Shown one piece after another: positions 1-5,010 of a stretch of DNA of 5,705 nt. How positions within the stretch are numbered: position 1 is the first letter of the stretch; each line of letters starts with the position of its first letter. The DNA is taken from assembly GCA_023144075.1 (NCBI GenBank), contig JAGLGJ010000077.1:1-5705 (forward strand). The letters run 5' to 3'. The position numbers and the translations under genes were made by a program. The DNA comes from Candidatus Bathyarchaeota archaeon (lineage in GTDB: Archaea; Thermoproteota; Bathyarchaeia; 40CM-2-53-6; RBG-13-38-9). The notes under the pieces were generated by a model. That model had not been told where the DNA came from and ran no database searches. It saw nothing but the letters and a program-made list of their open reading frames with translations.

Positions 1-9
1 GGGTTTGTC

Positions 10-480
10 ATGGTAGAAATAGAAATTGGCAAAAATGCACCAATTTTCACTTTAACAGATATTAATTTAAAAAAGATATCACTAACGGATTTCGAGAACA
101 AGATTGTCTTAGCTTTTTATCCTGGTGCATTCACGAGTGTTTGTACAAAGGAAATGTGTACCTTCAGAGACTCGCTGACAAAACTCAACGATCTGAAGGC
201 ACAAGTGATTGGAATAAGCGTTAATGATCCATTCTGCAACAAGGCTTTTTCTGAATTAAACGGTCTCAATTTTAATCTTTTAAGTGACTATTCTCGAGGG
301 GTCGTAAAAATTTATGGAGTAGCAGTTGAAGATTTTGCTGGATTAAAAGGCTATACTGCAGCGAAACGTTCGATTTTCATTATAGACAGCAAAGGTATAG
401 TGCGCTACAAATGGATTACAGAAGATCCTACAATAGAACCAAACTACGACGAAATCATGAGTGAGCTGGAGAAAATTTAA
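10..480 (+). CDS. bcp: Peroxiredoxin, Bcp/PrxQ type (thiol peroxidase)
   Basis: This is a cytoplasmic thiol peroxidase that would reduce hydrogen peroxide or organic hydroperoxides using a small dithiol protein. The 156-residue length is normal for the family. The active-site motif PGAFTSVC is visible, with Pro38, Thr42 and the peroxidatic Cys45. A second cysteine at 50 gives the C-X4-C spacing typical of the Bcp/PrxQ subgroup, where it acts as resolving cysteine. Arg120 in the segment KRSIFIID matches the conserved catalytic arginine. The C-terminal stretch RYKWITEDP followed by EPNYDEI resembles crenarchaeal Bcp proteins. A third cysteine, Cys76, has no assigned role. The ATG at 10 fits the family N-terminus, but the frame is open to the window edge and only nine bases precede it, so the start cannot be fully tested. 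It is separated from the next gene by 84 bp containing a TATA-like box, so co-transcription is uncertain. Confidence 0.93.
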   Translation: MVEIEIGKNAPIFTLTDINLKKISLTDFENKIVLAFYPGAFTSVCTKEMCTFRDSLTKLNDLKAQVIGISVNDPFCNKAFSELNGLNFNLLSDYSRGVVKIYGVAVEDFAGLKGYTAAKRSIFIIDSKGIVRYKWITEDPTIEPNYDEIMSELEKI

Positions 481-501
481 TAATTCAATTGCATAACAAC
501 G

Positions 502-514
502 TTATATTTATATC
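502..514 (+). promoter_or_regulatory. Possible archaeal TATA box before the radical SAM gene
   Basis: The 84-bp gap after the peroxiredoxin contains an AT-only stretch, TTATATTTATATC, resembling an archaeal TATA box. A transcript starting about 25 bases downstream would begin near 536 and give a leader of roughly 30 bases before the TTG start at 565. No convincing BRE or Shine-Dalgarno sequence is visible. The background is AT-rich, so chance matches are likely. Confidence 0.3.
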
Positions 515-564
515 AATCAAGAACGGCTTACGCAACATTCATTCAAGATGATTGGGTATATGTT

Positions 565-1629
565 TTGACTGAAAATAAATCAGTGGTAGTGTATGGATGC
601 TTTCATCCTAATTATGCTGAAGAGATAGAATATTTCAAGCAATGCAGAGTCTACGCCGTCCAGATAGAATCGACTTTACAATGTCAACAAGGCTGTCTAT
701 ACTGTTACGCATCAAACGAAAGTGTTCCAATGAAAGAACTTCCAAAAGAACAGATAATTAGCGTCTTGGATTCGGCTGCGAAAATGGAAGTCCGAGCCAT
801 AGACTGGTTAGGGGGAGATCCATTACTTAGAAACGATTGGTATGATCTGATGGAATACGCCATCAAGAGTGGCTTAAAAAATAATGTCTGGACAAGTGGG
901 CTTCCACTGGCAGATATGGAGTTAGCTAAGAAAGTTGTTAAAGTGACTGAAGGTGGATTTGTTTCAGTACATTTGGATAGTCTAAATGAAAATGTTTACA
1001 CAAAGTTGCACACTGGTGATGCTCGGCAGAAGATTGAGACTATATTAAAAGGGGTTGATAATGTACAGTCGCTGGGCAAAAAACCTGAGAATATGATAAA
1101 CTGCATAACTTTCACTAAACTCGTCGCAGGCGAGGATGTAAAAAATACGATTAACTATTTTTTTAGAAAGAAAGGTATGAGAACCTGCTTGACTCAAATG
1201 TGCGAAGCTGGTCTTGCTAAGGAACATTCAGAATGGATCCCTACTATTGAAGAGATAAGAGAAGCATGCGATTCAAGGGATGTAAGTAACTATTCAAAAT
1301 CTCAACCTTCGATGAGCACGATGGACGTCAATAAGTTCTACTGTGGTGGAATGATTTGTGTAACAATAGATGGCGACGTAACACCATGTTCTGTAATTAG
1401 AAAAGGATTTGGCAATATTAGTGAGAAACCTCTAGAAAAAATAGTTGAAGAAAGCAAGGATCAACTACTTCTAACTCATTTGAGAAATCAGAAAAATATG
1501 CCAGGACATTGCAGCAGTTGTCAACATAATTCAGTTTGTTGGGGATGCAGAGCAACAGCATATTATGATAAAGGAGATATGTTGGCATCAGATCCAAGGT
1601 GCTGGATAAATCCCGATAATCTAAAATAG
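565..1629 (+). CDS. Radical SAM protein with C-terminal SPASM domain
   Basis: This 354-residue protein is a cytoplasmic iron-sulfur enzyme that would cleave S-adenosylmethionine to a 5'-deoxyadenosyl radical. The N-terminal radical SAM domain carries CQQGCLYC, a CX3CX2C motif with Cys40, Cys44 and Cys47, followed by GGDP at 83-86, a variant of the usual GGEP SAM-contact motif. The C-terminal domain fits SPASM: Cys260-X9-Gly270-X4-Cys275, then Cys316-X2-Cys319-X5-Cys325-X2-Cys328, then Cys346. The third spacing is X2 where X3 is usual. These residues should hold auxiliary 4Fe-4S clusters. SPASM proteins modify peptides (PqqE, sactionine enzymes), mature proteins (anSME) or act in heme synthesis (AhbC/AhbD); the substrate here is unknown. 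The start is a TTG: a stop sits at 481-483 and the intervening frame has no ATG, GTG or earlier TTG. GTG codons at 583 and 589 are alternatives. A methyltransferase follows closely, suggesting a joint pathway. Confidence 0.9.
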   Translation: MTENKSVVVYGCFHPNYAEEIEYFKQCRVYAVQIESTLQCQQGCLYCYASNESVPMKELPKEQIISVLDSAAKMEVRAIDWLGGDPLLRNDWYDLMEYAIKSGLKNNVWTSGLPLADMELAKKVVKVTEGGFVSVHLDSLNENVYTKLHTGDARQKIETILKGVDNVQSLGKKPENMINCITFTKLVAGEDVKNTINYFFRKKGMRTCLTQMCEAGLAKEHSEWIPTIEEIREACDSRDVSNYSKSQPSMSTMDVNKFYCGGMICVTIDGDVTPCSVIRKGFGNISEKPLEKIVEESKDQLLLTHLRNQKNMPGHCSSCQHNSVCWGCRATAYYDKGDMLASDPRCWINPDNLK

Positions 1630-1673
1630 AATTGAATAATTTTTTATTACCATTCTTGTGAGTGGAACAAAAA

Positions 1674-2480
1674 ATGAGTTTAGAAAAAGGTAAAAGATTA
1701 GACTTCAACATTGGAGATGTAAATGAAGTCTATGAAGGTCCTGTAGGTATTCTCTGGGAAATGCTGATGGGAGAACAAATTCACGTTGGCGGTGATAAAG
1801 AAACTGATGTTCTTGCACAAAAAGCAGGAATCGCAAAAGATAACGTAGTATTAGATATTTGCAGCGCTCTCGGGGGTCCAGCACGACATCTTGTAAAAAA
1901 ATATGGATGTAAAGTGACAGGATTAGACGCTACACAAAAGATGATTAATGAAGCAATAAAAAGAACAGAAAAAGAAGGCCTAACTGATTCGATTACTCAC
2001 AAACTAGGTAATGCCTTAGATATACCGTTCAAAGCAGGAAGTTTCGATATAGTGTGGGGTCAAGATGCTTGGTGCTATGTCTCTGATAAAGAAAGACTAA
2101 TACAGGAATCATACCGAGTTTTGAAACTTCAAGGAATCATAGCTTTTACAGACTGGCTTCAAACAGGAAACATGTCTGCTGGAGAGTGGGAAGCTCTCAA
2201 CAGTTTCATGGCATTCCCTTATATGGAAACCTTGGAAGGCTACGAAGAGTTAATGAAAAAGACAGGTTTCCAAATATTAGAGAAAGAAGACCTGAGCAAA
2301 GATTTCACTGAACATTGTCATCTTTACCAGAAAATGCTTCGAGAGAAATTAAAAGGTGGAATTCTAAAACAATACGGGGCTGAACTCTTTCAAGCTGCTG
2401 ATGACGGCTTAGCAATGTGGGTAAAAGCAGCTGACGAAGGAAAAGTCGGACGTGGAAGGATCATAGGTAAGAAAGTCTGA
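1674..2480 (+). CDS. Class I SAM-dependent methyltransferase
   Basis: This 268-residue protein has a Rossmann-type methyltransferase core. Motif I is LDICSALGGPAR at 60-71, followed by VTGLDAT ending the second strand with acidic Asp85, GNALDIPF near 112-119, FDIVWGQDAWCYV at 124-136, and a strand-5 segment around 150-161. The motif I flanks and the GQDAW segment recall glycine/sarcosine/dimethylglycine N-methyltransferases and UbiE-like enzymes, but the substrate cannot be read from sequence. Two glycines of the usual DxGxGxG loop are replaced by Cys63 and Ala65. An extra C-terminal region of about 70 residues may bind substrate. The ATG at 1674 is preferred because a weak GTGA-like ribosome site lies about 12 bases upstream; an in-frame GTG at 1662 would add four residues. 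The gap to the radical SAM gene is 44 bp (32 bp from the GTG), so the two are probably one operon. Confidence 0.88.
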   Translation: MSLEKGKRLDFNIGDVNEVYEGPVGILWEMLMGEQIHVGGDKETDVLAQKAGIAKDNVVLDICSALGGPARHLVKKYGCKVTGLDATQKMINEAIKRTEKEGLTDSITHKLGNALDIPFKAGSFDIVWGQDAWCYVSDKERLIQESYRVLKLQGIIAFTDWLQTGNMSAGEWEALNSFMAFPYMETLEGYEELMKKTGFQILEKEDLSKDFTEHCHLYQKMLREKLKGGILKQYGAELFQAADDGLAMWVKAADEGKVGRGRIIGKKV

Positions 2481-2491
2481 TCCATATCTAA

Positions 2492-2559
2492 TTTTTTTAA
2501 GAATTTGGTAGCTTGGATTCCTAGGTGTAAATCCGAAACTGTCTGTCCTATTTTTTTTT
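2492..2559 (+). terminator. Oligo-T tracts after the methyltransferase, possible archaeal terminator
   Basis: Two thymine runs follow the methyltransferase stop: T7 at 2492-2498 and T9 at 2551-2559. Archaeal RNA polymerase can terminate at such tracts without a hairpin. Between them lies a weak stem (TTGGATT at 2513-2519 against AATCCGA at 2530-2536, with one G-T pair), but it ends 14 bases before the second run, so it is not a classic intrinsic terminator. The second run may instead belong to the open frame leading into the next gene. Confidence 0.35.
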
Positions 2560-2595
2560 CAGAAAAAACCATGGATAGTATATATTCCATTATGG

Positions 2596-3135
2596 ATGCA
2601 ATGGTTAATCCTTAACTTTGCAGGTCCAGGATCATGGATTGGACCAACTGTTCTCAAACAACTTCTCAGTGGTCCAACAACTGATTTGAATATTATTTTC
2701 CCTATTACATGGGTCAGTGCAGTTTTTTCCTTTTTTGTAATTCTTTTGTTACTATTCAAAAGAACTTCTGTATTGAATTCTTTTATGATAGCTTCAGTTT
2801 GTCCCTTTGGAGCTGCTTTCTTATTTGAATTCATATTCAGCATTGTTGCGATGATGGTTCATGGGCACCCTATTTTGCATGGTAATCCCTACTATATGGT
2901 TCTTGGAGTTTCTTGGTTAATTATGCCAATTTCTGGAATAGGATTTTGGTCAAGAAACAGAATTCTATCTGGTTCGATTGTAGTTTTTATCGTAGGATTC
3001 ATAATCTGGATAATAATTGGTTTTCCAATATTATCAGGGTTTTCAAGTCTACTTCTTAACTACATTACCAAGATTGCTTCTTTTTCAATTATCACTTCTC
3101 TATTTATTGAGCGAGCGTGTTTAAAGAAAAAATAG
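2596..3135 (+). CDS. Unrecognised multi-pass membrane protein, start uncertain
   Basis: I do not recognise this protein. It has 179 residues from the first ATG and is strongly hydrophobic, with likely membrane segments near 33-54, 62-88, 98-118, 124-146 and 150-172. It ends in a basic tail, LKKK, probably cytoplasmic. A conserved-looking N-terminal stretch, FAGPGSWIGPTVLKQ, sits in the first extramembrane region. No enzymatic or transporter motif is visible. The start is doubtful. The same frame is open from 2512, and the codons just before the ATG encode KKPWIVYIPLW, which with the following residues would form a good extra membrane helix headed by two lysines. No ATG, GTG or TTG occurs in that extension, and a T9 run lies at its beginning, so the real start may be non-standard or displaced by an indel. 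The gene converges on the ferritin-membrane fusion, with 18 bp between their stops. Confidence 0.7.
   Translation: MQWLILNFAGPGSWIGPTVLKQLLSGPTTDLNIIFPITWVSAVFSFFVILLLLFKRTSVLNSFMIASVCPFGAAFLFEFIFSIVAMMVHGHPILHGNPYYMVLGVSWLIMPISGIGFWSRNRILSGSIVVFIVGFIIWIIIGFPILSGFSSLLLNYITKIASFSIITSLFIERACLKKK
3127..3132 (-). terminator. Oligo-T tract (minus strand) after the ferritin-membrane gene
   Basis: Read on the minus strand, an uninterrupted run of six thymines lies about 20 bases beyond the stop of the ferritin-membrane gene, inside the 3' end of the opposing gene. It could end minus-strand transcription in the archaeal hairpin-free manner. No stem is visible nearby. It also encodes the terminal lysines of the opposing protein, so it may be coincidental. 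Confidence 0.28.
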
Positions 3136-3153
3136 GAAGAGGTTAAATTGATA

Positions 3154-4320
3154 CTATTTTTTGTAGGCTACTACTGATAATATGAGTATTATTACCGTTA
3201 TTACCAGAGGTGCTGAATATCTTAACCAATCTCCTGATGCTACTCCGATCATTATGATTCCGACGATTATTATCAGAAGAGACCACCAATATCCAAGCTT
3301 TGACATAGATATTCGTCTTCTGAGAGTTCCCCTGAGCCTCTCCGCCATCCCTATGAGTGCGAATGGAATGACTAAAATGTTGTATGAAGCCGTACCCCAA
3401 TTTGCCCTTTCCCACGGTGACTCGGGTGGCATGTTTAACTCTGCAGGTTCCCCAAAGAGCACTCTAGTAAACCAGTAAATGAATGGCATATGTAATAGAA
3501 ACAGGAAAGCAAAAGTCAAAAGATGTTTTTTGAGCCATCGCCTTGAACGGTGCTGGAAGAATAGTAATTCTTGTTTTTTTCCTCTCTCAGTTACTAGCAA
3601 TAGTAGTATAATCAACAGTATAATGCCGACTATGTATGTGCTATGTGTGCCTGAAATCAATCCAGTTGATGTTGGAATTATCATAAAAGCTGAGATTGAT
3701 GCTAAAAGGTCTGTAGACATTTTTTTTCCTTTGTAGGCTACTCCTATTGTTAGTAGGATGAGTGGATAAGCAAAGTTGTGAGCCCAACGAGCATCAAACA
3801 AGAAGAATACATACCATTGAAATACCCATAAATATAGCCAGATTAACCCCGTCAATATTAAGCCTGAGCCAATATCCATGGAGTTCTTCATTTTGCCCCA
3901 GAAATCTTTGGGTGGAGTTAGTTGAGCTTCAAGCATATCATGATGGACTATCTCATCAGCTCTAATGTCTTCCAAAAGTTTCTTTATTTTAGGTTCTCCT
4001 TCTTCTTCTGCGGTCTTCATATATTCAGTTAGACGTTTGATTGCGTCAGCCTCTACGTGTACATCACGTTGCAATAATTCCTCAGAGGTTTTTCCCGGCT
4101 GCTTGATTTGTTTTGGAATGACTGTAGGAATTCCACCTAAGCGTGCAACCTCCTTGGAACAATATTCAATATGAGTCATTTCATCCATAGAGAAATCTTC
4201 AAGAAGGTCAATCACTTTCGGGTCGTCAATCAAATAAGCATGTTGTTGATACTCAGTTACAGCTGCGATCTCCACAGCCACAAGATCATTCAAAGCCTCA
4301 ATAAGCCGCTCTTTTACCAA
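3154..4320 (-). CDS. Bacterioferritin-like diiron domain fused to an eight-helix membrane domain
   Basis: Residues 1-135 form a ferritin-like four-helix bundle with candidate diiron ligands Glu17, Glu47, His50, Glu90, Glu123 and His126. The 40- and 33-residue spacings in helices B to D match bacterioferritin. Met48 in DEMTH sits where bacterioferritin's heme-ligating Met is found. Residues 150-388 are membrane-embedded, with likely helices near 152-175, 182-196, 203-222, 227-243, 265-285, 311-328, 345-362 and 367-385. They read as four hairpins, each followed by basic residues (YKGKK, ERGKK, ERLRGTLRRR, YKK), placing the ferritin domain in the cytoplasm. No known transporter motif is seen, and the region does not resemble the VIT1 domain of MbfA. 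The role may be iron handling or peroxide/oxygen reduction at the membrane; this is inference. The start is TTG: a stop codon lies two codons upstream on the minus strand, and helix A begins at once. The gene follows the iron-sulfur subunit gene by 69 bp. Confidence 0.85.
   Translation of the reverse strand: MVKERLIEALNDLVAVEIAAVTEYQQHAYLIDDPKVIDLLEDFSMDEMTHIEYCSKEVARLGGIPTVIPKQIKQPGKTSEELLQRDVHVEADAIKRLTEYMKTAEEEGEPKIKKLLEDIRADEIVHHDMLEAQLTPPKDFWGKMKNSMDIGSGLILTGLIWLYLWVFQWYVFFLFDARWAHNFAYPLILLTIGVAYKGKKMSTDLLASISAFMIIPTSTGLISGTHSTYIVGIILLIILLLLVTERGKKQELLFFQHRSRRWLKKHLLTFAFLFLLHMPFIYWFTRVLFGEPAELNMPPESPWERANWGTASYNILVIPFALIGMAERLRGTLRRRISMSKLGYWWSLLIIIVGIIMIGVASGDWLRYSAPLVITVIILILSVVAYKK
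3157..3162 (+). terminator. Oligo-T tract after the plus-strand membrane protein gene
   Basis: Six consecutive thymines follow the stop of the plus-strand membrane gene by 21 bases, within the last codons of the opposing ferritin-membrane gene. The tract could serve as a hairpin-free archaeal terminator and mirrors the minus-strand tract at 3127-3132. It also encodes the two C-terminal lysines on the other strand, so function is unproven. Confidence 0.28.
3160..3742. repeat. 13-bp direct repeat TTTGTAGGCTACT inside the fusion gene
   Basis: The same 13 bases occur at 3160-3172 and 3730-3742. On the coding (minus) strand both copies encode Val-Ala-Tyr-Lys at the end of a membrane helix, closing the first and last of the four hairpins. 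This may be a trace of internal duplication of a hairpin unit, or convergence of a short basic helix end; the surrounding protein is too diverged to tell by eye. The span given covers both copies and the sequence between them. Confidence 0.45.
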
Positions 4321-4371
4321 CTTTCATGATGCCCCTAATGGAGAATTCTTCTTAGATGATATCGCAGTTGA

Positions 4372-4386
4372 TAATATATTTAATTT
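4372..4386 (-). promoter_or_regulatory. Possible TATA-like element before the ferritin-membrane gene
   Basis: The 69-bp gap between the iron-sulfur subunit and the ferritin-membrane gene is AT-rich, and its minus strand contains AAAATTAAATATATT, a TATA-like stretch. It lies about 55 bases upstream of the TTG start, which would allow a leader of roughly 30 bases. It could give the fusion gene its own transcript besides read-through from the operon. No inverted repeat that would mark a repressor site is evident. Confidence 0.28.
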
Positions 4387-4389
4387 TAA

Positions 4390-5010
4390 TTATTCTCTTC
4401 CTGCTAGAATGTCATCTATTTGGGGGAATGGAGGATCGGGTCCTGTTGATGTTATTTTTCCTGTAGGGCAGACATCATGGCAATAATCGCAAATCGTGCA
4501 TATCGATGCTTTTTCAGGATAAAGTGTGATCTGTCTTTTTGTTCCTCTTCCAATGAATCCAATTACACTGTCCCATGTGGCCTCAATACAGCGACGTACA
4601 CATAGGCCACAGAGTATACATTTTGTTGGTTCGATTGGTATTTTTGAGCGTAAATGGGATAGATCAGCATTATATTCGCTGGCTAGTTTACGCATTTCAC
4701 CCTTAACATCTTCTCCAGCAGTAACTGAGGCGAGTTCAAGTATTGTCTTTCTTATCTTCTCTATTTTGGAGGATCTAGTTGTCACATTCAGATCTTTTTT
4801 GACTGGATAACAGCATGAAGCTACAATCTTTGTTTTTCCTTTCGCTTCGATTTCAACACTGCAAATTCGGCATGCTCCATAAGGTTCCAGATTTTTATGG
4901 TGACAAAGTGTGGGTATCTTGATACCCAGTTTCTCAGCTGCTTCGAGAATCGTCATATCTTCCTCTGCTTCAACCTCTTTTCCATCAATCTTTAAGGTCA
5001 GAGTCTTCAT
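4390..5010 (-). CDS. NuoG N-terminal/HoxU-like iron-sulfur subunit (2Fe-2S plus two 4Fe-4S)
   Basis: This 206-residue electron-transfer subunit would pass electrons between a NADH-binding flavoprotein and a further partner in a soluble complex. The N-terminal plant-ferredoxin-like fold holds a 2Fe-2S site: Cys36, Cys47, Cys50 and Cys66 or Cys67. A helical linker follows (about 80-120). Two 4Fe-4S motifs come next: Cys131, Cys134, Cys137, Cys141 and Cys171, Cys174, Cys177, Cys181, with CPTG at the end. The linker has no cysteine, so the His-Cys3 cluster of NuoG and HoxU is missing. The protein stops after the second cluster, so there is no H-cluster hydrogenase domain as in HndD/HydA and no molybdopterin domain as in NuoG or FdhA. 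The ATG overlaps the stop of the upstream flavoprotein gene in an ATGA junction, and an AAAGGTG ribosome site lies seven bases before it. Partner complexes could be formate dehydrogenase, Bfu-type bifurcating enzymes or heterodisulfide-reductase-linked assemblies. Confidence 0.9.
   Translation of the reverse strand: MKTLTLKIDGKEVEAEEDMTILEAAEKLGIKIPTLCHHKNLEPYGACRICSVEIEAKGKTKIVASCCYPVKKDLNVTTRSSKIEKIRKTILELASVTAGEDVKGEMRKLASEYNADLSHLRSKIPIEPTKCILCGLCVRRCIEATWDSVIGFIGRGTKRQITLYPEKASICTICDYCHDVCPTGKITSTGPDPPFPQIDDILAGRE

Noticed and set aside
1045..1711. Minus-strand ORFs of 60 and 97 codons opposite the radical SAM gene
   Set aside because: They are antisense to a gene with conserved cysteine motifs, and their products resemble nothing known.
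2513..2536. Small inverted repeat as a structured RNA or intrinsic terminator
   Set aside because: The stem is only about seven pairs including one G-T pair, has a ten-base loop, and is 14 bases from the T run, which is too weak for an independent call.
2481..2615. In-frame continuation of the methyltransferase beyond its TGA, about 45 codons
   Set aside because: The protein already has a natural end (GRIIGKKV), and the continuation crosses T runs with no conserved-looking sequence. Stop read-through is not supported.
2390..2843. Minus-strand ORFs of 66 and 94 codons over the methyltransferase end and membrane protein start
   Set aside because: They overlap well-supported coding sequence on the other strand and have no recognisable domain. 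Both appear to be shadow frames.
3154..3870. Possible VIT1/CCC1 iron transporter domain in the ferritin fusion, as in MbfA
   Set aside because: The helix number is higher, and the glycine-rich VIT1 helix-1 sequence and metal-binding glutamates between helices are not seen. A structural search is needed to exclude it fully.
3182..4174. A series of plus-strand ORFs of 67-98 codons
   Set aside because: They lie opposite the ferritin-membrane gene, which has clear domain structure and ligands on the minus strand. Their translations show no family motif.
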